A DNA stretch of 64,000 nucleotides from Brachyhypopomus gauderio (Eukaryota; Chordata; Actinopteri; Gymnotiformes; Hypopomidae), in contig NC_135220.1 of NCBI RefSeq assembly GCF_052324685.1, forward strand, positions 24,766,678-24,830,677, written 5' to 3'. Shown here in pieces: positions 1 through 10,646 of this stretch (position 1 is its first letter; each line of letters opens with the position of its first letter). The notes beneath the pieces are model-generated. The model ran no database searches. It saw nothing but the letters and a program-made list of their open reading frames with translations, and was not told where the DNA came from. The translations under genes were made by a program, and so were the position numbers.

Positions 1-98
1 GAGATTATTAGCTGGATTGAGTTCAGAATGCAGTTCTGAGGTGCGTGGTATGGTGCGTTGTCCACACCGGACCCTCACTTTCCTCCACCGGTCTCCAG

Positions 99-2631
99 GG
101 CTGACGGACAACTGCCGAGACTGCGCCACCCACTGCCTGCAGTTCCTCAGGGAGCTGAAGCTGAAGGCCACCCTGCCTAGGGCTGACCCCACCGCCATCC
201 GCTACGTCATCCAGCGCATCCTCAACCAGGGCCATGTGAGTGTGTACGCAATGGCAGGACACGGGGTGGGTGAAGGGGCTTGTGGGTGTGGGTGTAGGGT
301 GTGGCTCTTGATGTGGGTCCGTTTGGAGTAATTAGGGAGTACTCTCCACAGGCCCTGCGACACACAGACCAAGATACTCAGAACGCAGAACTGGCTGATC
401 TGGTGGACATGGAGATGATTGCCACCTCCACTGCAATTGAGGATGCCGTGCTGAGGATGGATGTAAGAACAACATTAGATGTTCATCAGGTTATTGGGTC
501 GTCCTTAGGCCACTTGGTCATCCTAAGGCTCTTTGCATTTTCACTCTTGTTTTGCAGGAAATATTAAACCAAGCTAGAAAAGATACATCTGGAATAAAAC
601 TGGAAGTTAATCAAAGGTGATTATCACATTGTCGCAAACTACAGACTTTTCCCCTCTCTGCTGATTTGAACACACCATCTGCCTGAGTCTCACTCATTTA
701 ATTTTCCTCATTTATTTCTCCTGGCTTTGTTTTTGTACCTCAGCATTATTGGCTCCTGCTCTGATCTGATGAAAGTAAGTCTCTACGTCCCTTTCGCTTG
801 TGCACAAGCCTGTTCTTCTCTGAAGAATTAGCAACCTGAGAACTTCAGCTCATCGACTTTGCTTCCCGCAGGCCATACACATGCTGATAACCGCTGCCAC
901 CGATTTACAGAAGGACATCGTGGAGAGCGGTCGGGTATGTGCAAGCAAGAACGAGATCTCCAGAACGGCCGGAGAATTTGGTGCTCATGCAACTCACAGA
1001 TCTCTGCTCATCCTAGGGAGTTGGATCTGTGAAAGACTTCTATGCCAAGAATTCCTGTTGGACCGAGGGTCTCATCTCGGCCTCCAAGGCTGTCGGATGG
1101 GGTGCGACGCAGATGGTGTAAGTCCATGTCAATGGGAGAGAAGACAGCAGATCTTTAGAACCTTCCTTCTTTCACTTGGCATATGTATTGTCCCTCATTA
1201 TAAAGACATTTGGTATATACTTTAGTGATCTGAATCTCTTTTATGTTCAGCTGCCAAATTTATATATGTGTGCATCTCCAGTATATTTGTATAAATGTGC
1301 TACTCACCTAGGGAGTCTGCAGACAAAGTGGTGACAGATCGAGGCAAATACGAAGAGCTGATTGTCTGCTCCCATGAGATTGCTGCCAGCACCGCCCAGC
1401 TAGTGGCGGCCTCCAAGGTAAAGATCCAACTCGGTAGATCCCACTCGGTAGATCCCACTCAGTAGATCACACGTGGTAGATCACACTCAGTAGATCACAC
1501 GCGGTAGGTCCCACTCTGTGGATCCCACTCTGTGGATCCCACTCAGTAGATCAAACGCGGTAGATCACACTCAGTAGATCACACACGGTAGGTCACACTC
1601 GGTAGCTCCTGACTAATCTGGAACTGCAGCTCGCATGTAGCTAATGCTGGTGTCCGTCCTCGCCCGTGCAGGTGAAAGCCGACCGTGGCAACAAGAAGCT
1701 TCATACACTGCAGCAGGCCTCGCGGCACGTGAACGACATGGCTGCCGTCGTCGTGACGTCAACAAAAACAGGACAGATGCAGATCGAGTACAAGGGTGGG
1801 TAGGATTAGGATTAAACATCAGTCTATAAAAGTGAGAGTTGTGTAATTGGTAACCCGTAGTACTGCTTACAGTTTTTTGTGTAGCACGATCTGGTGTGCA
1901 CTTGATTTTACTTTATCTGCACGTTAAATCTACACCTTGTGATTCCACAGATCCACTGGATTTCTCAGGCGTTTCCCTTATCAAGCTGAAGACAGAGGAA
2001 ATGGACTCGCAGGTAATCTTTTTGGGGGGGGGAAAGGGGGTGGGGGGGGATGTCTTCTGTACTTCACGATTCCAGGGGCATGTGTGACTGTACCGGTCTC
2101 CTCCTCCATGTCCATAATCAGACATGTGTCTCCGGTTGTGTTTAACCCTCCGTGTGCAGGTGAAAGTACTCGAGCTGGAGTCTCAGCTGTCCAAGGAGCG
2201 CCAGCGCCTTGGGGAGCTGAGGAAGAAGCACTATGAGCTGGCTGGACTGGCACCCGATCAGCCTGAAAAGGGGGGCTTCCATGACTTCATCAATGTCTGG
2301 CCTCCACCCATGCCTGAACTGCCACTGCCTGATCTGCCTCCGCCCATGCCTGAACTGCCTCTGCCTGAACTGCCTCTGCCTGAACTGCCTCTGCCCGATC
2401 CACCCAAACCTGAGCCTCCTAAAGCCTCTAAAAAGTCTTCCATCTTTCATAAATCTGGCACACTCCTGAAGAGTGCTGTAAGTATCTCCATATGCACAGC
2501 TATTCTGGTTTTAACGTGGTTGGGTTATATAATTTTTGGCTTCTTTTTATGGTGTTTGTGGCTTTTACTTTTAATTGAATTTCATATGCTATTCTGCTCA
2601 TTCATTTCTCACTCTTTTACAGTTTAGGTAA
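99..2631 (+). CDS. hip1r: HIP1R-type protein, 3' exons (partial)
   Basis: This is the C-terminal third of a huntingtin-interacting-protein-1-related protein, an endocytic adaptor that links clathrin coats and PIP2 membranes to F-actin. The gene starts left of the window. Coding exons are 99-235, 352-462, 558-616, 744-774, 872-934, 1017-1117, 1312-1417, 1672-1795, 1951-2012, 2160-2477 and 2623-2631. All junctions are GT-AG and keep phase, giving about 372 residues. The exons from 352 to 2,012 encode the talin-like I/LWEQ (THATCH) actin-binding domain, recognisable from ELADLVDMEMIATSTAIEDA, SASKAVGWGATQMV and HEIAASTAQLVAASKVKAD. A coiled coil follows (VLELESQLSKERQRLGELRKK). The tail is unusual: a proline/leucine tandem repeat, then a basic end and FR-stop in a 9-nt last coding exon. 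AATAAA lies at 2911-2916. HIP1 is the alternative name; neighbouring 12q24 genes favour HIP1R. Teleosts often keep two copies (a and b), which I cannot separate. Confidence 0.9.
1428..1610. repeat. Intronic minisatellite, about 14-bp unit
   Basis: About 12-13 imperfect copies of a 14-bp unit (consensus GATCCCACTCGGTA, with variants such as GATCACACTCAGTA) fill the hip1r intron between exons 1312-1417 and 1672-1795. Units differ at a few fixed positions, as expected of a degenerating tandem array. Confidence 0.9.
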
Positions 2632-2910
2632 AGCCGCAGAGAAGGTTGTGGGAAGGACTAGAGCCTGGACATCTTGAACAACATCATTCTTGTCAGACAT
2701 GTTTTATTATACTTTTTAGAGACAGTGAAAGAAATGGCCCTTTACCAGATTTAAAGCATTCATTGCTAGATATTTTCTCTTCATTTCTGGTATTGCAATT
2801 TTGTAAAACTCAAATACATTGGGGTTGTGTCTTGTTTAGTTACATTATCTACACAACTGCTATTACAGCATCATTGATCATTACATACTTATCTTCTGTT
2901 TTATTGATAA

Positions 2911-2916
2911 AATAAA
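2911..2916 (+). terminator. Poly(A) signal of hip1r
   Basis: A canonical AATAAA lies 280 bases after the hip1r stop codon, at the end of an AT-rich 3' UTR and before the MITE at 3,000. It is the best candidate for the gene's 3' end. Confidence 0.6.
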
Positions 2917-2999
2917 TTATTATATTATCTCCAAATTTTGTTTTTATTCACAAGGTGATGTCAGAAAGTGAATATATATATTATATAGTGGTGTATATA

Positions 3000-3279
3000 T
3001 AGTGGTAGCAAGTTTTCAATATTTGTCATTTATAAGGCATATCATAATATAAGTAGTGCTGTCAATTCCAGGTGCCGCGATTAAAAGTCCTCACCAGGAT
3101 TTTGCTCAGGCTTCCTGGATTGTGTTGATTCCACTAATTTTACCTGGATTGCTAATTAGAAAATCTAGCAAGCTTGAGCAAAATCCTAGTGAGGACTTTT
3201 AATCGCGGCACCTGGAATTGACAGCACTAAATATAAGCCTTATATAATTGACATACGTTTTGAAAACTTGCTACCACTG
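3000..3279. mobile_element. Fold-back MITE, TA target duplication
   Basis: This 280-bp element is almost entirely an inverted repeat. The outer ends read TAGTGGTAGCAAGTTTTCAA on the left and the complement of CAGTGGTAGCAAGTTTTCAA on the right. They are flanked by TA (2998-2999 and 3280-3281), as in Tc1/mariner-type insertions. Arms run about 110-125 bp. An inner 41-bp stretch (about 3055-3095, partner about 3190-3230) is near-perfect and begins AGTGCTGTCAATTCC. That resembles the ends of a separate fish repeat family carrying GCTGTCAA and GCGATTAA, so the element may be composite. No coding capacity is seen. Confidence 0.85.
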
Positions 3280-3703
3280 TAGTGAGAGAATAACTAAAAG
3301 AATATGTAAACAAACTGTCCCACATATTGATTTGATAAGCTCTGTATTTTTACTGTAACCGTTTGGTTTGATGGCGGTGGAAGTGGCGTGATCCCCGTCG
3401 TCTCCGTCGTGCAGCTACTTCGGCTGTCACTCGATCTGACATGCGCAGTCGACGCGCCAGTTTCGCCAAAGAATCGGGAGGAGAAACAGGACGGCAATGG
3501 GACAACTGTTATTACTGTCCAATTTAACACATATCAGCCTCATGGGTAATCTTAGCTCCGATCAAATTACATTACAGGGCGTGTGAAATAGCTTCCATGT
3601 TTTTACACATAGAACCGATCGATAAAGTTTCGGTCTTCCAAAGGTAAGCGGATTCAGTTTGTTGCAAAGGAATCAACTGGGCGGCAGAGACGGAGTGACG
3701 GAC

Positions 3704-4531
3704 ATGGAGGACTTTGGGTCGGCGCTGGAGAAAAATGTGGCAGATTTAACTGTAATGGACGTGTATGATATCGCGGCGGTCGTGGGGCAAGAGTTTGAGC
3801 GGATAATAGATCAGTATGGCTGCGAAGCTTTGTCGCGGCTCATGCCGAAAGTTGTCCGGGTCCTGGAGATCCTTGAAGTCTTGGTTAGCCGGAACAGCAT
3901 TAATCCAGAAACCGAGGAGCTGCGGCTGGAACTGGACAAACTCCGGCTGGAGCGCATGGACCGCCTAGAGAAGGAAAAGAAGCACAAAAAGGTGATTTGT
4001 GTGATGAACCCCCAGTTAAAGGGAAACCCTGCTGTCTTTCGTGTCTTCCCGGGAACGTCGTAGAACCCGTAACAAAAGCAAAGTGAAGTTCCCGATTATG
4101 GCAGGAAACGACCGAATCTAATGTGGGTCGTTGGGTCGAGGACACTGCAGCACGTCCGTTAGGAACCCACGACAGGCGACACCACAGATTTATTTAGAGT
4201 GTCGGACCTTGCAGCTTTTATAATAGTCAGGGTTTGTGTAGTGGCTAGTCAGTATTTCGTATACGTGAATGTATTAAATGATTATTTTAAACGTCCAACG
4301 AGGAGAACATTGTGCCCAGAATATGTGGATGACGAGTCATATGCAGTGCAGTGCGCATTATGATCAAAAGTCAGCCGTATGCACGCATACAGGTGGAACG
4401 CTGTTTTGTGTCTGAGTTCAGCGTTACAACTGTCATGACATTTAACTGGGGCTTTGTGGATGTCACATTAGTTAATTGTGGGGCATGGATTTGAATTGTT
4501 CCGAGATTTTAGTACAAATAAAACGAGCAAA

Positions 4532-4576
<45 letters not shown>

Positions 4577-5426
4577 CCCAGGAGCTGGAGTTGGTTGAGG
4601 ATGTGTGGCGGGGTGAAGCCCAAGATTTGTTGTCCCAGATTGCCCAGCTGCAAGAAGAAAACAAGACCCTCCTTAGCAACCTGTCCATCAAGGACTGTCC
4701 AATGACAGAGGAGGATATTCAGAGGCAGGAAGGTAATTCATGACCTTCCTAAAACCTGCGCCAAGCTGGTGGCAGCTGTGTTCTGAATAGCAGTGACTCC
4801 ACTGCACTGGAGTTGAGTCTGGAGGCCTCGCTGGGAAGGAAGTTTAGGAATGCATCCGTTGTTTGCTGAATTACCTGAGAAACATTTCTATAATTTGCCC
4901 ACACAGCAATTTCACTTTGTGCACCTCCTCTTGCGCTGAACACGGAGGAACTCAGTGGCTGCCACACTGACGTACTCGTCAGCCGTTCAGAGACGGACAA
5001 AACCGAAAACAAAACGACAACATTCAACTGTGCGGCACAAAGGAGTCCTTCTCTGTCCAACTGAGGCGCAGCCAGGACGCATTAGTGCAGGAGTGGGTCC
5101 AGGGGGGCACAGAGACTCCTCAGTACTGGCCACTGCCTCACGTGCCCGAGGGAGGGTGGGGGAGTCGGGGTGCGTGGGGGGGGGGGGGGGTGCAGCACAG
5201 CTGCAGGAACAGCCCCCCCCTTCATTGTCCTCTCGACCTGCCTGATGAGAATGATAGGCTGTCAGGACCGTCTGCACAAACCTGGCGACGTGCGACTTCA
5301 CTTACCAGTATGTGAAGACATGAGGGTTCATATCCAGTCACAAAAACTAAACAAATCACATGTCACGTGTGCGTGTGGGGGAAGGTGTATTTATGAACGA
5401 CTAGGTTATTTTTGAGTCAGCAGGGC

Positions 5427-5481
<55 letters not shown>

Positions 5482-8400
5482 CATGCAGCAATTTACAGTC
5501 ACAAATCTATTTTAAGAGCACACTGGGGCACTTAAAGAGGAGCTGTTTCGCTTTCACTGTCGGTCATGTCTCAGAGTGCAACATATTCACAGTGGCTAAT
5601 CTAATGCAGGGAATAAATAACAACAGACCACAATAACAATGTCCAATAACAGATGCTGCTGTGTGGAAATTCCATAATGTATATGTTAAGGAGACAACAA
5701 TATAACAGGACTTTTATTTTGCTGCCTGTGCTTGAGTTTCTTTTTCCTTTCTTTGTCCAGATAGGTCTTTTTAGATCCAAGCTCTCGTCTGTCAGGTAGA
5801 CCTAGAAGATCTAGAAGGTGCAGAAGATACTGTGGCTCTCAGTATGCCTTTCTCTCTTTGGGCTGCCTAGGTATGTCAGAGAGGGAGAGGCAGGTGATGA
5901 AGAAACTAAAGGAAGTTGTGGATAAACAGAGGGACGAGATCCGAGCCAAGGACCGGGAGCTGACCCTGAAGAACGAAGATGTGGAAGCGGTAAATGGCGC
6001 AGAGGAGTGCACGAGCGTCACTAGACGGCTCTTACATTCCGTCCGCTAAGGAGGCTTTGGTTACGGCTGACCTTTGCACCCCTGACCTCTCTGACCTCGC
6101 CCTGGCGTCCTCCAGCTCCAGCAGCAGCAGAGCCGGCTGATGAAGATCAACCACGACTTGAGGCACAAGATCACGGTGGTGGAGGCGCAGGGCAAGGCCC
6201 TGATCGAGCAGAAGGTGGAGCTGGAGGCCTTCGCCCAGGCACGGCAGCAGGAGCTGGGGTCCCTGCGGCAGGAGGTGGTGCGGCTCAGGGATCGGCTGCA
6301 GGCCGAGGGCGCCTGGGCCGGTGCCGGGATGGAGGAACCCACGGCACCACCGTCACCCGCACAGGTCAGTCCAGAAGGCCCGTGGAGCCTCCTCTACAGG
6401 GCAGCAAACACTTGAGTCGTGGGTTTGATTCTCAGGGAGCACACATCCTATAATACTGATAATTATGTGCAAGTCGCTCTGTATAAGAGCATGGGTCAAA
6501 AGCTGTAAATGAAAAATGTTATTCGCAGAGACCTTGTAGAAAAAATCTGAGGAGTTGGTAGATCAGTTGGATTTATGAATATATGGGATTACTGTATGGT
6601 AGACATGTCATCTTAGATGTCCTTTTCCTGTTGCTTTTCTTTACTTTCTAAAGACTATCCTAATGAATGTTCATTTCCACCAACTTTTAGGCCGCAGTCT
6701 AAATACAGGCTATACAGGGATGCAGTGTGAATGGTTTTTAAGAGTGTGATGATTTCATGTATCAGGACTGTTCTCGTGTACGTGACTGCAGTGAATCAGA
6801 CAGGTCTGTCACTGTGTCACAGACCCGAGGGTGAGCTGGTAGATAAATATAGCCATCGTCTGGTCAGTGAGCCAACAAAGCAGATGCTTAGAGCTTTAAA
6901 TGACCGGTTCAGCCCAACAGAACTAAGACAAATAACGAAGCAAAGCTAATGTTGCTAGTTAGCTTCATTTCACCCTGACTGGCAGCTACCTAGCATTGGT
7001 AACTCATACACACCACAGTTGGAGTTATGAAAGCCTGTCGCTGAGGTGTTGCGTGCCCGTCGTTAGTATTGCAGAAGAGAACTGGGGTGATATGAGGTCA
7101 TGGCTGTGAATATACATGACCTTGTATATTCATGCCTGGTACAGACTCTTCAAACTTTTGAATTTTACTTAGAAACAATTTTGTTTGCAAAACATCCTCT
7201 TTGCCACAGTGTTTCCTTGATAGTTTTGTACCACAAGCCTTAACATGCACAGACGTGGTGTATTTAGTTTTGTTCATGTTCTTGCCATGTGTTAGAGTGT
7301 GCTTCCCGGGCCTGCCCTGTCCAGGGAGCAAACCCCACCCCCCACGTCCTGCCGCCCACGAGCACTCGCACATGAGAATGACGTGGTGGAAGATGAGGAG
7401 GAGGAAGAGGCAGTGTTGTTATGGGTAACCCTTTGGTTCGCCAGGGTTGCACGGTTTGAAACTAATCTTGCCTCCTTGCTGGCTATCTTCTCCAGTGCTG
7501 TATAAAGACTGGTGTGTGTGTGTGTGTGTGTGTGTCTGTGTGTTTGATGCACAAATCTGTCTTTGTGAAGTTGTCTGGCGCATTCAACATGAGGAGCGAG
7601 TGATCCTGATTAGCGCATATTTGTTGGTCTGTCCAGTGGGTGGCGTCCTACTAAACGCAAGTTACCCGCATGGCCTGCTCACCCCAGAGCTCCGATTGTC
7701 TGTGGTGAACATTTTGAATTAGACAGTGGGGTGTGTGTTTCAAGTGTGTGTGACAGTTTTGACAGCTGTAATATCTGCAAATGCATGCTGAATTGTAGAT
7801 ACATGTTGTCACAGACAACGTTGCACAGTGCAGGTGTTTACAGCACAAGGGTGCAGGTGTTTACAGCACAACAAAATACAAAACTAATGAGCCTTATTAT
7901 TTGTTTATTAACATTTTAATGTGCATTATAGGACCTATTAGGTAAATCTGTAAATGTGACCACCTGACAGGTTTTTTTTCGTATTATTATATTTGTTATT
8001 GGTGAACCCAAAACCCTACAAATACGTCTGATTTTAACCCCATGACCCAGTTTTCCCAGTTTTGTGTTGTGTCCAATATATCACTGCAATACAGGCTGTA
8101 TTTGTATCTGTAAATCTATTACAAGCTATAGAGGAGCTTCAGTGGTTACTGTGGGTGACCTCCATGAAGCGATATTTGTAAAACCATGACTTATCATTTT
8201 ACATTTAAGAGTTAAACAGAGTTGTATGGGTTATCCACAGTCTCTAGTCACTATCATTTTTGTTTCTGCTCGTTAAAAGTACCAACAGCTGTGAACGTTC
8301 TCTGCCCAAACACTCCACCGCTTTGCATAGACTGAACGGGCCGTTTCCATGGAATCACGCGGCGCATTTTCAAGCAGCAATCGGAATGTGTCTGACACGT

Positions 8401-10646
8401 TAAACACGCCCGCCTCCCACTTGTAATCACATCAAACTCCTTTTTAGCTAAACAACAAAATGAAATAAACGCGTTAATGTTCATATACCCTCCTTGCTGT
8501 GACGTTTTTACATTGTGATTGCTCAGATAATCCACAGTAATGTCTTTTTCTGGCCTTGCATGTACAGTTTTGTACAATGTACTATGAACCCTGTAAGCAC
8601 TCAGACCTTACCATCCCTTATGAGTGAGTATATGTGTATGTTCCTCCTGCCCAACAGGAGGCGCTGTCTGAAGAGGAGGGGGGTCTGGATCCAAAAGATC
8701 CGAACCGGCCGCGCTTTACCTTGCAAGAGCTGCGAGATGTTCTTCATGAGAGAAATGAACTCAAGGCCAAAGTCTTCATGCTGCAAGAAGAAATGGCGTA
8801 TTACAAGAGGTTAGCGCTTTCGTCCTGTGGCTGCTGCGTAAAACAGCAGTAAATGGCATTACTGGTGCTCTGCTTCATAAGTCAGGGCCTTTTCTTGGAT
8901 GTTAAACTAACCATCAGCCGCAACTCAGCGCTGTGAATGTGCCGTGAAGGTCATTATTTCATGCTTTGTGAAGTTCAGCATTTTTAAACCCATGTTCTCT
9001 TTTCCCAGCGAGGAACAGGAAGAGGACGCAGGCCCGCCTACTGCAGCAGACCCCGCCCCCGCCTATAGACCCCACCCTCAAGCTGGTGCTCAGCCAGAGT
9101 CGGGCATAAAGCGCTTGTGCGTACTGTGAAATTCCTTCTGTCTGGGCATTTCTCTCACTGCCCCACACACACACACACACACACACATACAGCAGATATT
9201 TATTGCAGAGGACAAGGCCAGAACAGTTTATGCTTTCCCTTAAAACTCCTTAGAACCTACTAAGAATCTCACAGTAAATGTTGTGAAACAGTGTGATGAA
9301 TAAGGTTATATACCATGACACCTGCTAAATAATCCATGCTGTGAAAGACATTTTCAGTGGTGAGGGTTTCACGCTGAACTACAGTTGAACATGCTGTTAT
9401 GTGCATAACGGCATAACACAGCCTCTCGTATGTTTTGGCATATTCTGAATTTTCTGTGTCACTAAAAATGAATTAAGGCATGGTCATCATTAATCCTGGA
9501 GCCAGTGTTGTGTAGCATTACGAAAGAGGAAAACAATGGAGACCACAACCATTGGTCAGAGGTGTTGTGTGGGCGTGTCCACCAACAGGAGCGATGGCTG
9601 GTGTAGGATGATGCGGTGGAGCTGTCGATGCTTTCTGTTCCCTCTTTATTTACTCCTTCATATCTGTGCCTCTCTGCAACAGGATCTTCACAGCCATTAT
9701 GCCGATGGTGGCGGCTGGGTTGATTCCAGATGACCCCACTTTACAGCCAATCAGACGACTTATTTCCATTGTACGACCATGTTTTGGTGGTTGACCTTTG
9801 TGTTCGTTTGCGCTATTGTTAACCCTTGCTAAACCCCTTCATGTGCTGGTGTTGCATGCCCCCTCCTGCTTTTCAACCCTACCTCACCTCTCATTGGAGC
9901 TACTCACAATCCAAACACTATTCTGATTGGCTGATTGTGGGGCTATCTGGGACTTGTCAGCAGGAAGATAATTAGAATCAGCCAGTCAGAATAAAGCACC
10001 TTTTCTCCTCTTGGTTCTGATCACATGCTAACACTTGTGACATAACTAAAGATTTTACACTGTCCAACTGTCTTATCGAGAATGTTAAAACCCTAACAAT
10101 GAATTAGCCCAAACTAGCTAACATTGATGTTCTTGTATGGCTGATTAGGAGATCTATAGCCTAAACATTATTTGAGAGGCTTACATGAGGTGGACCATGT
10201 GAGATCACTGGAAAACAGATGATAGCAAAACAATAATCTTGAGTTCATCTTGGAAGAATGTGAAGTGCTTATGAAGTCAACAGCTGATTCAGAACTCTTA
10301 GCTGCTACTGTATCTCGTGACTACTCACATGTTAAGTTCATGGCATGTAACATTGCTGAAGATCAATGGGTGTTACCTTTTTTTGGAAGCATATGGTCAG
10401 ATTTGGTTGTTCCTGGAATACAGCTTTATGTCCAAAATTCCTAAACTAAACCCACGATGTCTCTATAGACTGATACAAAGGAATCGTAACGTCTGACCAT
10501 TCTCTTTCAGGTTTAGCTTCTTCTCCCGGGATAAGAGGCGGAGCTCTCAGAGGGGCGGGGCACAGCTTGATGACAGCTTTGGCTCATGGGCCAGCAAGGA
10601 TGACGCATACACAGAGCAGGCCCAAGAGGCTCTGCAGCACATGTAA
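3704..10646 (+). CDS. rilpl1: RILP-like protein 1
   Basis: RILPL1 is a cytosolic, centrosome- and cilium-associated effector of Rab GTPases (Rab8/10 phosphorylated by LRRK2; Rab34/36 in some reports) that limits membrane-protein content of cilia. Exons are 3704-3991, 4582-4732, 5871-5989, 6116-6364, 8658-8809, 9009-9116 and 10511-10646, coding for 400 aa. The N-terminal RH1 domain (about residues 1-97) contains LTVMDVYDIAAVVGQEFERI and RLMPKVVRVLEILEVLVSR. A coiled coil follows, with MSERERQVMKKLKEVVDKQR and ITVVEAQGKALIEQKVELEA. The RH2 Rab-binding block DPNRPRFTLQELRDVLHERN lies at about residues 280-299. The C-terminus holds SGIKRLFSFFSRDKRR and ends EALQHM. The start was chosen because MEDFGSALEKN matches the family N-terminus. 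The acceptor of exon 2 sits behind a TG repeat, and a cassette exon can replace the C-terminus (see separate entries). Confidence 0.95.
4537..4574 (+). repeat. (TG)19 microsatellite at a splice acceptor
   Basis: A pure TG run ends only seven bases before the AG of rilpl1 exon 2 (exon starts 4582). It takes the place of the usual polypyrimidine tract. Confidence 0.95.
5428..5480 (+). repeat. (TG)26 microsatellite
   Basis: A pure TG dinucleotide run in rilpl1 intron 2, with no relation to an exon boundary. Confidence 0.95.
6385..6517 (+). mobile_element. tRNA-derived SINE fragment
   Basis: This lies just after rilpl1 exon 6116-6364. It has a Pol III B-box-like GGGTTTGATTCTCAGGGAGC followed by the characteristic fish SINE tail TGCAAGTCGCTCTGTATAAG with GTCAAAAGCTGTAAATG. 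That matches the widespread 'GTAAGTCGCTTTGGATAAAAGCGTC' type of tail in diverged form. Edges are approximate; the 5' part is decayed. Confidence 0.65.
7512..7543 (+). repeat. TG microsatellite (interrupted)
   Basis: TG repeat with one CTG interruption in the 2.3-kb rilpl1 intron 6365-8657. I see nothing else there beyond the SINE fragment at its start and unique AT-rich sequence. Confidence 0.9.
9164..9190 (+). repeat. (CA)n microsatellite
   Basis: CA run in the rilpl1 intron after exon 9009-9116. Confidence 0.9.
9683..9770 (+). CDS. rilpl1: rilpl1 alternative cassette exon (alternative C-terminus)
   Basis: This is an 88-nt open segment between a good acceptor (CTCTGCAACAG) and a donor (ATT|GTACGA), inside the intron before the last rilpl1 exon. 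Joined to exon 9009-9116, which ends two bases into a Leu codon, it reads LIFTAIMPMVAAGLI, then PDDPTLQPIRRLISI. It ends in phase 0, so the usual last exon (10511) is entered in another frame and reads Val-stop at once. The result is a hydrophobic C-terminus of about 31 residues in place of the usual end. Exon status rests on splice sites, open frame and protein-like composition. No transcript evidence is available here. Confidence 0.6.
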
